From: Ptychodera flava
Lineage: Eukaryota > Hemichordata > Enteropneusta > Ptychoderidae
Direction: 5' to 3'
DNA length: 64,000 nt
Assembly: GCF_041260155.1 (NCBI RefSeq)
Contig: NC_091940.1
Location: 32,419,841-32,483,840 of the forward strand
Shown: positions 1-12,943 of the stretch, piece after piece
Position numbering within the stretch: the stretch's first letter is position 1
Layout of the letters: each line of letters begins with the position of its first letter
Notes under the pieces: model-generated
Seen by the model: the letters and a program-made list of their open reading frames with translations, nothing else
The model's database searches: none
What the model was told of the DNA's origin: nothing
Position numbers and translations under genes: made by a program

Positions 1-532
1 TAAAAAGAACAGCTGCGCATATCCTCCTTAGGAAACTGAAGGGGGTTTAATGTCAGCAAGAATATTTTAGTAACTGTGTATCGTTCGCTTGTTGAGAGCA
101 TCTTAACGTTTAATATTGTATCCTGGTACGGGAACCTCTCATTAAAGGACAAAATGAGATTAACACAAGTCGTCAATCTGACAGGAAAGATTGTTGGTAA
201 AAACAACGGCAACTTTCAGTAATACATTACCAATCTTTGAAAAGGAAAGCCTTTCAGATCCATCGGGATCAAATATCCACTCAGCACAGAATTCAAAATC
301 CTCCCGTCAGGTCGACGACTTAAGGTACCCTTTGCGCGTAAAAACTTGCACAAAAGGAATTTTTATTCATTCAGCTGTGGCAGTTTTATACGTAATTTAT
401 TGATTTTTTCAAGATTATGTATATGTGTGTGTTTTTATTGTAAGCCAGGAGCTTTGTGGTGCCTAGGGAAAATTTTCCATATGTGCATGTTTCATTAATG
501 GACAATAAAGTAATTTAAATGGAATTGAATTG
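1..532. other. Window edge, downstream of copy A; no gene recognised
   Basis: No exon or recognised repeat was seen here. On the minus strand this is the region beyond copy A's last exon. A candidate poly(A) signal (AATAAA on the minus strand, 541-546) lies about 107 nt past the copy A stop. Confidence 0.4.
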
Positions 533-1392
533 AATATCGATTTATTCATTAACTGAGAAATTTTCGATGGTATCACTATATCACTGTACTTTGCAAATGT
601 AGGACACCTAAAGACGTTGTTCAATTTGAAAAACCAGTGTATGCACCTATAATTACACACTCATTGGTGGCTCGTAGAATTTTTGAGTCCCTACCTTTGC
701 CTCAGTCGCTTCGGCTTTGAAACGAAATTTTGGTGTGAAATTAGGATCAGTTAGAGCCTTGCGATCCATCGTAAACGATTCGATGGGATACTCTGTCTTT
801 CCATCGATGGCCATCTGACTCAGGATCTTCAAAGCAAAGAGCAAAATCTGAAACAGGAAATAAAAAACACTAAAAATTTCCAAATTAAGGAACAACAAAC
901 TGAAAGAATTCAAATAGTCCGTTTTCACGATCCAACCGCAACTTGCTTGTACGTGCCGTCTCATCAAATGAAACTGCTCTGCCAGACATTCGACAGCAAA
1001 AGTTTTTGACATTTTCAAAAGACTTAATTTATCTTCTAGTACTTCAGTTCCAAAGAAGTGTGAAAACACACAGTCGATTGATCATAAAGCAGTACCAAAT
1101 GATCAAGACGTTTAACCATTACTTCAACATTACTATGAAAATGAACACAATACTATCCTTCGTAGGCTGTAGAGGAGGATAGTTTCGTCATCGTTTATTC
1201 TACCTTCGTTCCATAAACGCCTCGGTATTTAAGGCCACAATAGCTGCGGATGTAATGCATTATTTTATGATTTTATTTTCAAACCAAAGTTGGTTCGCAT
1301 AAATGTGCTAAATGAATGATGTGTATAGAAGTATCACTGCTTGATAATTTGGACCATGTCTGCACGTTTTAATATGTTAAGTAATTAATACT

Positions 1393-2310
1393 CTGGTGCC
1401 GAAGCACAAAACCCAAAAATTTCGGCCCCACAGTGGTTCTTGGTGGTTTCTGTATCTTCAAAGCCTACTGAATCAGGATCTGCGTGATACCACCCTGGCA
1501 CCGTACCCTTTGGCATTTTCAAGATGGCCGCAGATTTTCATGGTTGATTTTATAGCAAATATAACAAAAGATACCAATTCTTTGACCCGTAAAACATGCT
1601 CAAAGACACCAAAATCAATGGCATAGTGTATTGGGATATGACTTGTTATATACTGACACAGGCATTTGGGCGGCCATCTTAGATTTTTATGCAAATTGAG
1701 GGTTGTACATGTCAGTCAAGGAAAGATATCAATTCCATGACCCAATGTACCTGGCAAAGAATACCAAAATGACTACAACAGCTTCTCATTGAGCTGAGAT
1801 ATGATATTTTACCTGTTTTTAGGTCATTTTGGCAGCCATCTTGGATTTTTATGCAAATTAAGGGTTGTACATGTCAGGCAATGAAAGATATGAGTTCCTT
1901 AACCCCATTTACCTGGCAAAGGAGACCACAATGACTACAACAGCTCCTCATGGACATGAGATATGGTATTTTGCCTGTTTTTGAGGTCATTTTAGCAGCC
2001 ATCTTGAATTTTTATGCAAATTAAGAGTTGCACATGTTCGGCAATGAAAGAAATGAATTCCTTGGCCCTGTTTACCTGGCAAATGACACCAAAATCACTT
2101 TGACAACATTTAATAAAGCTGAGATCTTACCATTTACATGTTTTGGCGGCCATCTTGGCGGCCATCTTGAATATATTAAAATGCCCAAGGGTGCCAGGGT
2201 GGCATCATGCAGATCTTGATTAAGTTGGCTTTGAAGATACAGAAACCACCGAGAACCATTGTGGGGGCCGAAATTTTTGGGTTCGACCAAAAATCAGTTT
2301 TCGGCACCAG
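1393..2310. mobile_element. Long-TIR element with internal ~160-bp tandem units
   Basis: Ends are inverted copies starting CTGGTGCCGAA, with about 120 bp of recognisable inverted similarity (1393-1530 against 2170-2310). Direct ACT trinucleotides flank it at 1390-1392 and 2311-2313. The interior holds about 3.5 degenerate units of 160-165 bp, marked by ATGCAAATT at about 1689, 1850 and 2015 and by repeated GGCAGCCATCTTG-type motifs. No coding capacity. It lies in the last intron of copy A. Architecture (arms plus core repeats) recalls pearl/DINE-type non-autonomous elements, but the class is uncertain. Confidence 0.7.
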
Positions 2311-2948
2311 ACTGTAAGGGGTGCCGCACAAGTAAAATGGCGTCCCACTGAAAAGTACAAAAAATGCAGTCTTTCGTGCACATACACCGTCCTGACCATC
2401 CAAGAAACAGACATGATGCCATTTAGTTGAATACACAATTTGTTGTTGTAATCTTTATTTTCTCTGTCACGTGATTGTTTTTTTTTGAAAATGGGGGAAT
2501 CTAAAATGATACTAAAACTGTTGCAATGACGTGCCAATTTAGACACTTATGACAACAGCGTTATACACTTTTTCAGCCTTTTTTTAATGGGTCTTATTCA
2601 AAGAAAAAACTGTTGGAAAACCGAGGATATTTTGATTGGTTTATTAAACATTCACTGCTATTGTGGCTTTAACGCAAAATGCACGTAACTGTACAGCAAA
2701 CTTCGTGATGCTATTGTACATTTGACAAAAGTCGGATGCAATTAGTGTGGTGAGGGTGTTTGGCAATTCCTCCCTTCAAATATATACCGGTGTGACTTCT
2801 TTTTGTCTCGTGCTCACTGTTTAACCGTGTTTCTTGCTTTCGATATTGGACAGTTTACATGGCAAGTCTCTAATTAATTATGTATATCCGTTTACCAGCA
2901 CTGTTTTACACAAAATAGTCCTGCATATCTGGTTATCAGCGCAGTTTA

Positions 2949-3780
2949 AAGTGGCACTCCCACTTTGTAACTTTTTTAAAACACATTTTTTAATGCTAAC
3001 GGTCGATATTTGAGGTGACGACTGCGCGCGGATCTCGAGATATCGATAAAAACATGTCCTCAAAAAAGTAAAAGTTTGAATTCCGGTGGCCCACCTAAAT
3101 TCAGCTTCCGCACATCGAACGTTCGGCACTGGGGCCATTGTCAGCAAAGCTATGGAGTACGAGTCTACGCTAACGCTGCTGTACGCAACAGTATCACTGG
3201 CGTCGGTGATCGGTCATGCCCTGTGGGGAAAGCCGAGTCTTACTGACTCGGAGAAAGAGGAAAACAAAGTTTGCTGTTTCACCAGAATTCACATCGGTGA
3301 CTAGTACAGATACGTGCGGTTGATAAATAGCGGCCGCCGCGTGGTATGCGAACCACGCGTAACCGTTTGGTATTGGTTCAAAATATAATAGAACTGATGA
3401 GAATAATGAAAATGACAAAAACTAAGGAAAAGTTAAAAAAACTTACCTGAAGTGAAGGCATAATGCTGTATGTAAAGTCTTCGCAGTGAGAGGTATAATT
3501 GCATCCTTCTAACTTATTATGACTCCCCAGAATATCGTCAATCAGCACAACAACAAACCTTCGGTGGATTTCGGGTCATAATCAGAAACAATCGTACAAC
3601 TTCGGGATGTGAAGAATAGGCTCGGGAAATGACATGTTTTTATCGATATCTCGCGATCCGCGAGCAGTCGCCACATCAAATATCAACCGTTGGCCTTAAA
3701 AAAATGTGTCGCCACGTCAAATATCGACCGTTGGCCTTAAAAAAATGTGTTTTAAAAATGTTACCAAGTGGGATTGCCTC
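2949..3780. mobile_element. TIR element in copy A, absent from copy B
   Basis: Terminal inverted repeats begin AAGTGGCACTCCCACTT on the left, with a matching right end (AAGTGGGATTGCCTC). They are flanked by direct TTTA at 2945-2948 and 3781-3784. Inverted similarity reaches the ATCGATAAAAACATGT blocks near 3045 and 3630. The corresponding point in copy B, near 23990-24010, reads straight through without the element. The core (3085-3380) is more GC-rich than its surroundings. No transposase was recognised. Confidence 0.72.
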
Positions 3781-4312
3781 TTTAGACAAAGAAACTATCC
3801 GCTGTTGGTAAATCCATACAAAATAAGTGAGCGTCCGCAGCTCGTTAATTTATACAGTGGAAAAATTAAAATATCTATGGTTAGCATCGTATATGCGCAC
3901 GCATGATGACTGCGGCTCTTGAAAAGTTTTGCACAAGCATCGGGTCAATGTCTTCTTGATTTACATTTACGTAGAAAACAAAAGTAACTCACTTGAATGC
4001 ATAGCCAGCGCCGTTACAGAATATAACTTGTGGGAAACCTTTCTTTTCCAGCGTGTCGACGACAAGGTTACGGTCGGGAGGCATTGTGTAAAGACAAGTC
4101 TTGGTATACAGCAGTGGTCCCACAGCCTAGAGGAAGGAAACACATCAGCGACAAAAGAAACTACTAGTTTGTCATGTGGTGTGGTGACGTTTATTCGGGA
4201 AGCAACGAGCATTATCATCGATTTCTTATAAAATAACAGACTGAGATACTACAAGGGAAAACCTACTACCCGTACATAAATAATTTTCTACCAAAATTTC
4301 CATTACATCGCT

Positions 4313-4316
<4 letters not shown>

Positions 4317-4406
<90 letters not shown>
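4317..4406. repeat. (TA)n microsatellite, 90 bp
   Basis: Uninterrupted AT/TA dinucleotides in an intron of copy A, between exons 7 and 6. Open frames through it encode only alternating Ile-Tyr and are artefacts. Confidence 0.98.
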
Positions 4407-4409
<3 letters not shown>

Positions 4410-5349
4410 ATGAACTGGCCCGTATCTCCACCTGTGTGACGTACACCAACACAGATAAGAAATCCATATTACCCCTGTTGTACGTCATCAACCGGAACTT
4501 TTTTCCTGCAATGGTACCGTTCGTACGTGCACGTCGCGATACAGACCGATTTGTCGTGATCGATGCCGTGCTCTCATGTCATTTTGACAAAAAGATGACC
4601 CGATAAATCAAGATATTTAAGCATAGAAGGCACGTCCAACGAAATTTCGAGTCGCTAAAGCTTTAGCTATTCCCAAGAATCGAATAATTATAGACCGTCA
4701 ATCGTTTTAATGGCTCAGTAACGTCACGGCTAAAGTCGTAAGGCTCAATGTGGACGTCGTCGTACCTGGCGGATACCGTTGACGGAAGTGCCCACTACAA
4801 GCGCATAAGCTGACACACAGAGCGCATAAGCTTACACTCTGTGTGTCATTGATCTGAATCTTTCGGGCTCGCCAAGGTCGTAAACTTGTGATATTTTAAA
4901 AGCCACGGCATCTCTAAGAATGATAACTACTGTTTCGATTGTGTCATTGCATTAACTTCATAAATATAATTGTAAATATTCTAAATAACTCAAAATACTA
5001 TGGTTATCTGTCGCTAGCGCGGTGAAAGCTATGTCCGCCGATGGCAGACTTGCCTTGGCATCGGTCCAGCGCGAGACAATGATTGACACGCGCACGTGAC
5101 CGAATCCGTATGTCTGATTGGTGGAGATACCATTCGGTGTATCAAAATTTAGGCTTAATCGGTTTTATGAATGAAAGTATACCTGTAAACATTTGCACGT
5201 CTCCTGGGTGACGGGCCGCTTTACTCATTAAATGAAAGTAATCCGCGTAAATAAATCACAAAATCGCGATAAAAATCATGCAATTTGCTACAATAATATT
5301 GATCCATCCACATCAAAGACAAATAAGTAGACTGTTTATGTGATAAATA

Positions 5350-5478
5350 TATAATCCCATGGTATTTTTCTCTGTTTGATGTCATCGTATACGCGTGTTT
5401 TTCGCGGAGCCGCACAACTTCGAGCCGAAGGCTCCGCGAAAAACACTCGTATACGATGACGTCAAACAGAGAAAAAAG

Positions 5479-5485
<7 letters not shown>
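5350..5485. mobile_element. Foldback MITE abutting a (TA)n tract
   Basis: Inverted arms of about 55-60 bp (5350-5409 and 5427-5485) share TCATCGTATACG and GTGTTTTTCGCGGAGCC around a loop of about 17 nt. The outer ends read TATAATCC and GGATTATA, and the right end runs into a TA microsatellite. This suggests insertion at TA, as in Tc1/mariner-type MITEs, but the family is not settled. Confidence 0.65.

Positions 5486-5545
<60 letters not shown>
5486..5545. repeat. (TA)n microsatellite, 60 bp
   Basis: Pure TA repeat directly downstream of the foldback element. Confidence 0.97.
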
Positions 5546-5548
<3 letters not shown>

Positions 5549-6421
5549 CGTCCTGCAGAAGAAGGTTGCGTTCTGCGATGCGCATTCGTATCAATTTTGC
5601 ACTTGACATTAAAGCGGCGATTTCCGTTTTCTTATGTGGTGTGAGAACAGTCACAGCAAAATTCGAAAAAATCTGAATTCTTACATGTGTGATTTTTTAC
5701 CTTGGGAAAGTATTTCTCCAAAAATTCGAGGCACTTGTTCTCTACAACTGGTCAGCTGTAAAATTCCTGGTTTCCGGTGTTACCGCTGGCCCTGCAGCGT
5801 CGATTCCTACTTTGGTTTCCGTATTGCCATGGATTGGGCAACCGTAGAAGTCATACTTCGTATCGTGAAAGACCCAATATGGAAAGCTGTTAAAGCGAAT
5901 GAAAAGCAATTGTTGAACAGCAAAATTGTACGCAGTTCGTGTAGTTGGCACATGACGTCAGAGAGTGGGATTGTTGAAACGTTCTTGATGTCAATTTTTG
6001 ACAATTAAATCTTAGGTAAAGTGTTAAACTTAAAATCAAGCATTCATCTATCAAATATGATAACTATCGATGTAGTGGTATGTGAGAAAGAATATGCTTT
6101 TCATCGAATAATAGGAAGAATTGACCAAATTTGTATGTGCAAATTTCGTCGTTCAACTATGCCGGATTTCTGACGAACGGTTTCAGATGAAATTTAAAGC
6201 CGACGTATACGTTATATCCACAGAGTTACTCATATTGTTTGGTCGTCTATCAAACTCACTTCTCCTTGGTGAAGTCCTTCATATTGGGAGTAGCTACATA
6301 CGTGGCCTGTTCCTGCGTCACTGTCAACGGAATATGCACACCAACAGATCCTAACACGTGATTGATCCAAGCACCAGCGCGACAACGAAATATGCCCTGG
6401 TTTGTGTAAACCTGAAGAGAA

Positions 6422-6422
<1 letters not shown>

Positions 6423-6477
<55 letters not shown>
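6423..6477. repeat. (GA)n microsatellite
   Basis: GA repeat directly upstream of copy A exon 5 (on the minus strand), within the intron 4 polypyrimidine region. Copy B has an equivalent tract at 26127-26183, so it predates the duplication. Confidence 0.95.
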
Positions 6478-6483
<6 letters not shown>

Positions 6484-7559
6484 GGTATTGCATAAATGTT
6501 TTGTTAACCCTTTTTTCGTAGGACAGTGCTCACATTCTTTGCATGCTCGGTCGATGCCAAGTTAATTAAATCGCAATAGTGCTGTTTGTCAGATTGTGAC
6601 TTGGTGACATCAGAAAATCAGACAAATAACCGGAATACAAACCAGTACATGAACACCATCTGTATCCTTGTCCAGTTTCAATACGTTGCAATTCTCGACT
6701 ATGGTGGCGCCATGCTTTCTGGCATGTGAGTGGCGTTCGCCATGGCAGCATCCACCAAGCCGGAGTCCTTCTGGTAGAGACCAATGATGTCAGATCCTAT
6801 GTTAAACTGAGGGAAACGCTCACTTATCTGATCTCCAGTCAAACGCTCGTACCTGTTAAAGTATAGATATATACATACAGTACGATAGGAATCTACTCGT
6901 GGAAAATTTCTCCAAACTACCTGTCATGATTCTGTTTTATAGGACGGAACTTGAGTTATATAAAAAAATGCGCGTAAGAGTACATACATTTCTGAGTTTC
7001 TTTTATTGGATTAAGTTTACGACGGATTATTTTGAGAGCCGAAAAGAAAATATCGACTGTTTCTTTTTCACTGTCATAAACGAAAATATAGATAGCCACT
7101 TTATGTTGGGAAAACAGCAATACAAGGACAACATGCAAAGGTCGTGTCAGTATCACAATTACGCGAAATTTGCTTTGATTTAGCTCTTCTTGCACGCTTT
7201 CAGCATTAGTTCCGAGCACTTACGAAGATATCCAATGATCACCTAAAAAATTAAATGTTTGGGCTTAAAGATAGGGGGTGCACCTCCATGTTTCAGCACA
7301 AGTTACTCACGGGATGTTCTGTTGTCCATAGCAGCTGCATAGTCTCCTATTATTTTGACCCACTCGGGAACCGAAGCATGACCAAGGTGGATACCGCCAC
7401 ATTTGTACACCAACTGTATCCCAGACTCCTTTTCGACTTCTCTGAATGTAGTGAAGGTATCTCTAACCAGTTTGGTGTAGCATTCTTCGTGATACAACAA
7501 ACGTCTGCAAAGGAACATTATATTTGTGTGGTTAGAGCTCGTTTCCGACAACATTCTAT

Positions 7560-8256
7560 CACAGAGAAACATACACAGAGTCGCAACGGGTATTGTTTAG
7601 GCGTGAAGCGGTTACGTAACCCATCCATGTTCGCCTCGCCTCAGGTTGCTCTCGCCTCTCTTTTCCGAAGAGTGCCGACCATGCATCCTTCGTAATTTTC
7701 GGATTTTCGCCAATTGTTAAGCGAAAGTATGTTCGGCAAAGTTTGTGTTGTTGTTGTCGTGTGGTGCTGAGCGGAATTGACGTGCTGGCGAAAAGGGGAG
7801 TGTTTTGAGCTTCAGGAAAGTGAGTTTTACCGTTTTAAAAATTCCTCTCATATTTTTATGAATATATAATGAGTGTGTTTGAACCAAATTTGAAAGTCTT
7901 TTATCGATACTGTCTGGTTTTACTTAATGGTTTACGGTCAGCCATACCGTCTTTTACAAAGTGCGTCAAGGAAGGACATGTTTATGAAACTGCTGGCGTG
8001 TTATGTTTTGATTGGCGTGAAGCAGTGTTTCTGGCCTGAGAGCTCACAAAGTAACTATGGTTGCTACGCGACTGGCAGTACGATGCCATCTCGTCCTATT
8101 TTTCGCATAATCTCGTGTAATTATCAATCACAAACAAAGCCTCCAAAAAGTTAACACCTTGAAGCTCATTTTAATATGGAAAGCCAATAGTCTACCGAGA
8201 CGACCATGGAACAAAAGGCATGCAGCGTTTCAGTCTGTCAATACTATTTGTCTGTG
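7560..8256. mobile_element. Non-autonomous DNA transposon with 7-bp target duplication
   Basis: Ends are CACAGAGAAACA (left) and CACAGACAAATA (right, inverted). They are flanked by direct ATTCTAT at 7553-7559 and 8257-8263. Copy B has the unoccupied site near 28985-29005. The right 140 bp (8115-8256) recurs in inverted orientation at 17833-17990, starting exactly at the CACAGACAAATA terminus, which supports it being a true end. No transposase frame seen. The 7-8 bp duplication hints at hAT, but the TIR is not diagnostic. Confidence 0.75.
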
Positions 8257-9379
8257 ATTCTATGAATCAGATCATAGTGTCCAAGTAGCTCGGAGGGGAT
8301 TATTGTCTTGAAATACGATGAAACTGTTACCGATTATGTCGAAGATAAAATTTTACCAATTTATCTTTCATCGCACTAACATTTACGATATATATGACAA
8401 ATCATACTATTGGTTTATCGATGTAAATTAATCAATTTGTATTTAATACAGTGTCGTGTGCGGCAATTAAAACACGTTCGATTGGCGGTTAATTTTGTCT
8501 TAATAATGTATAGATTTATATTTCAAGTGTTACATGAGTGTCCGAATTTTTTGAAAAGGTCTTTTCATTGATTCACCAAAGATAAGTTCCTCTTTATAGT
8601 CACGGTATCGTGTAACTTACTGGCTTTATAAAACTGAATGCCCTGACTTAGGCACTTGGAGATCAGATCATTTGGATTCAGCATTGACATGGATGTGAAT
8701 GTGATGAAAAATGAAAACTTAACAAACTTATTGATATTAATGGAATATAGGCCAGAAATGCATTAATACAGAATATGATGTAAATCGCCTCTGCAATTAT
8801 TGGTGTTAAACTTAACACAGAACGATCTCTGTTTATAATAAACACTTGTAGGATAATACTGCATGTATCTAGTCGTTGCTTCCGAAACTCTTTCTTATTT
8901 CAAATTGACCAGACTTTGTTTAGAATGTGCTGCCCAAACAACACTTGGCCAATAATCAAGGTGACTTCGAAACAGTTTTGTGTCTGAGTCAGTCCTCATC
9001 ACGACCGTAAACACGGTAAAAGCGACCCCGAGTCCAACAAAAGTAAAGCGTATAGCAAGGCATTTATTTAATACAGTATACAACCATGCGAAGAGTTCAC
9101 ATACCAGTGTTAAAAAAGGGTGACTTACAAGATTCGAGAGTGGTCTTGTGAGCCGCCATTATCGTGTCCAAGTTTGAACTGCTCAAGGCCAAGTACATCT
9201 ACAAATATGAAGCATTGCATATTTTGAAGGTTATCGTGTCCTGACAAATACCTGAAGGGAATATCCTCGTCACTCTGATTCCGTCTTATTATCTAGCATA
9301 GCAATAATTACACTTTTGCTTTAGCGCTTTTAAGGACATGCGATTGTGGTTTGAAGCACAGGGAACCTAGAAATCTGAT

Positions 9380-9640
9380 CGCTGTTGTTGTTGTTGTTGT
9401 AGTTATTGTTGTTGTTGTTTATGATTATATTAGTCGTGTTGTTGTTGACCGATAAAATTCAACTAACATAATTAATGTATTGTTGTTGTTTCAAAAGTAA
9501 TGTGGATGTCATAAGAAACACTACAAGGACACTATCATTATTTGACCCAGTGCAACTCTCTCCCAACGTACACTCTCAGCCCTCATGACATTTCCATTAC
9601 TTTTGAAACAACAACAACAGTGGCGCCAAACACTTGTGCC
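9380..9640. mobile_element. TTG/CAA-rich foldback element, truncated copy
   Basis: Related to the element at 10055-10421: the same order of (TTG)n, a TAAAATTCAAC block, a central CTCTCCCAACGTACACT block and an inverted CAA-rich arm. The outer right arm is missing. Lies between exons 2 and 1 of copy A. Confidence 0.6.
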
Positions 9641-10054
9641 GGTGGCCATTCCACGAGCGGACTGACATTTCGTTTCACTGTATTGCGACTACTATTACAA
9701 CCTTTTCCTGTGACTTTATAGTTGGCAGATACACGTGAAATAATAAAACGCACCTTTTAGTCTCTAAGGTTTTATAGACATTGTGTTAATCGATAGGCAG
9801 ACTGCAGAACTACATGAGCTCTTGTGTTTTCGAACGGAAGCTAAAAACGAAAATCGGTATCTGAAAGAGCATCTGCTGCTAAAGTAGACAGATTCTTGGC
9901 TCGTTACGATTGATTTTGTTATTCGAATATCACTACTGGTCACAGTAGCACCTCACCTTGGTTACGGTGTAAGCTACGGGGAAAATTCCTGAGCTATGTT
10001 CACAGGGGTTCGGCGCATTCTTAGTGTGTATAGCTGCTCAGGTCGACGCAGCAA

Positions 10055-10421
10055 CAGGGGACCCAGTAATCTGGTTGTTGTCGTTGTTGTTTGTGTTATT
10101 GTTATGTTGTTTTTGACCAATAAAATTCAACGAACATAATTGTGTTGTTGTTGTTTTAAACATAATGTCGATGTCATAAGAAACACTACAAAGGACATGC
10201 ACTATCGTTATTTGACCCAATGTAACTCTCTCCCAACGTACACTATCTTCCTGAGAGTTGCATGACATCATCGATACGTTTGAAATAACAACAACAACAA
10301 CATAGTTATGTTCATTGAATTTTATTGGTCAACAACAGCAGGAATAATAACACGACTAATGTAAACATAAACAACAATACAAACAGCAACAACAACAACC
10401 ACCAGATTACTGGTTCCCCTG
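10055..10421. mobile_element. TTG/CAA-rich foldback element, complete; hAT-like ends
   Basis: Terminal inverted repeats read CAGGGGACCCAGTAATCTGG on the left and the inverse, with one change, on the right. Subterminal inverted blocks include ACCAATAAAATTCAACGAAC. CAGGGG-type ends resemble hAT. No clear 8-bp target duplication remains. Copy B lacks the element (site near 32255-32275), so it inserted after duplication or was lost from B. Confidence 0.68.
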
Positions 10422-10699
10422 TAAATGCACCAACTTTGAAGCAGCCAGCTCACGGCCCCAGGGCTACAGTTATTGCGGTCAACTCTTATGTACAGTTCTG
10501 TGATGCGATTTCACATCTACACACTATTACAAGGCACTGTGCCGTTGTATGCTAGCACTATATTTGTACGTAGGGATGTATCTTAAAACAGATATGAACT
10601 GAAAATGCTCACGTGTTTCATTATATATTGCATTTATGTGCAAGTTTGAACCTTTGCTACATGCTTTGCTACATTTAAAGTGTTATGATCAACACAATG

Positions 10700-11145
10700 A
10701 ATTTCACCACAGATCAATTCTAAAGGTCATTAAGTATTCAAATATGTAATTAGCTGAAATAAAAATAATTAATTTCTTTGAGTACTGTCATTGTATCACA
10801 ATATAGCATGTGTAATTACCTTTGGTCAAGTCCTTCAAGCTCTATATGCCAAACCGTGAAAGCTTGTTAGCTATTTATGCAAATTATGAATTAGCTGACA
10901 TGAAAATGCAAAATGACTTTCAATACTGTTATAACCTGGTATAATGATCAATGTACACAGCATGTTTCGCCAAATTTATCAAGTAAATGCCAGTATATAT
11001 CCCTAATTTGGAAGGTTCATTAAATATGCATATTGGGAATTGGCTGAAAAAAATGTCAAATGACTTTCAATAATCTTGTATCATAGTATCTTTAATGTAC
11101 ATAGCAAGTTTTGCCAACTTTGGTCAAGTCAAAACAGATAAATAT
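10700..11145. repeat. Imperfect ~145-bp tandem repeat, about 3 units
   Basis: Degenerate units share an ACTTTCAATA-type block (about 10778, 10919, 11069), a TTGTATCA block, an ATGTACATAGCA block and a TTTGGTCAAGTC block, spaced about 141-150 bp. AT-rich, non-coding. Unit size matches the array at 19290-20270, but the sequence differs. Confidence 0.55.
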
Positions 11146-12371
11146 CGCTAATAAATGCGGGATATCGGACCGCAGGCGGGCGAAGATTGCATTATAAGCG
11201 CGCCAACCCAAACTCACTGCATGGACATCACATTTACGAAATCGAAGTCCAAAGTCAACTACGTCATTGTTAGAATAAGAGAGGTTTTCCATCACACGGG
11301 AGCATACCACCACAAATTTTGCACAGATGGCGTTGCACTGGCATTGAAAAAGGGTGCATGGGAGTATGGGAACGCGGGCAGTTTCCCTCGCTATGGGTAG
11401 GAAATGCATTGAGCAAGACACACTTCCGGGTTCGCAAAAAAACGAGGATCCCATTTACGGGGCGCTCAAATATAACTATTTGCTGTGATACATAGCAGAG
11501 GCGTATATGTTTGTGATGCTGAGAATAACATCAGTAAATAAATGACGGGTTTTAAAAGTTGACGTTTTTGCGATGAAACAGACTTCTGAAGGTAGCTCGC
11601 TTGGGGAACACGTCATCCCGGCCGCTGTCCGCTTTGACCCCAGTAATTCACACTGGTTTTGGTCGGCCCCAGGTACCCAAGTCACTTCGACCCCGTCACA
11701 CTTTTGCCTACATGTCCACGGAGACGATTCAACATGTTCCACAACAAAGCCAAGACAAAAATTGAAAATATCAATAAAATGGCTTCACAAAGGCTGAAAT
11801 ACACGATACTCGATGAAGTATGAAGTTTATGAAATGAAATCAAAATTGACAACACAAGTGTTTGTCTCGGGTAATACCACTTGAAGTAGAACAATTCTAC
11901 AGACTGTTTTTTCCATACAGTGCAGTATTTGTCAGTGACAAATTAATCTTTGCAATACATTTTTTTGCGATGAGCTGGAAATTTGATTAATATCGAGTTA
12001 ATGTACATAAATATTCCGTTATTTACTGGGACACGTTTATTTTCTCGATCCGCTATCTGCGGACTACGTGCTGAAGTACATTGACTGTTCATGTCAACGA
12101 TCGTTTCTCCCTCTGCAGAGTTTCTGTATCCCGTTCAACAACGCTGTACCTCGATCACACGATAGTGACGCTATGTAGCTGTGCAGTATTGAAACTTATC
12201 ATAAAATGGCCACCTCGTCTAACAGTAACACGTATTGTCGGGATTATCGTACGGAAAAAAGACTGCCAAAGTAAGACTTATGAATCTTCATCAGAATTGA
12301 ACACATCATGATTGTACACGAGTATCAACCGTGAATGCACGTTGAGCTCGGCAGTTACACAAGCATGGTAC
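11146..12371. other. Copy A first-intron spacer; no feature recognised
   Basis: Unique-looking intronic sequence between the core-repeat region and the Mutator-like foldbacks. Short open frames on both strands near 11092-11454 show no recognisable domain, splice context or homology that I can name. Confidence 0.35.
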
Positions 12372-12381
12372 GCTACATGCA

Positions 12382-12487
12382 TAGCCCTACGAGTATGGCG
12401 ACTGTGTCCGGCTTTGGCTACGCCGCCTACCGGAGGTGGGAGGCGGCGTAGCCAAAGCCGGACACTCTCGTCATACTCGTAGGGCTA
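12382..12487. mobile_element. 106-bp Mutator-like foldback MITE
   Basis: Near-perfect hairpin starting TAGCCCTACGAGTATG and ending with its inverse. Direct 10-bp GCTACATGCA flanks it at 12372-12381 and 12488-12497. It shares the TAGCCCT terminus with the 600-bp foldback at 12944. Target duplications of 9-10 bp are typical of Mutator-like elements. Confidence 0.82.
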
Positions 12488-12943
12488 GCTACATGCACTG
12501 CCGCGATGCCGATCGTATGCATTCCAAGGCCTATCCCGGAATTTGTTTCACAAACAACCTCAAAGGAGAGCAAACATACTTCTATGGACAATGACGAACA
12601 CGTTTCTTGGCGAAGCAAAATCAAAACAGTGCAGAAGTACATGAAGTAGGTCATGGCCTTGGACTCTGTGCACGAACCTGATTGGACACTTCAATACCTT
12701 TGACCCAAAGTTATTATTCATCAGCACTTCCATGCCATGAGGCAAGGTAGAGAACGTATGTACTCATTTCTGGCGATCGAGCAGCGAGGGAAACAATCAA
12801 TTACCAAGGATAAAGCTAATTTGCTAAACGATATTTTATCTTGAATAGTGAGTTGAATGAGTAATAAAATATCATATTTTTAATGTTCAATACGAGGTTG
12901 AAACACGGAGGGACCGTGGTTGAAACCAGAGCTATCCAGCTGT

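Noticed and set aside
4303-4491. Open frame rich in Ile-Tyr repeats (also at 5395-5676 and 37774-38091)
   Set aside because: Created by (TA)n microsatellites; no start context, splice support or domain.
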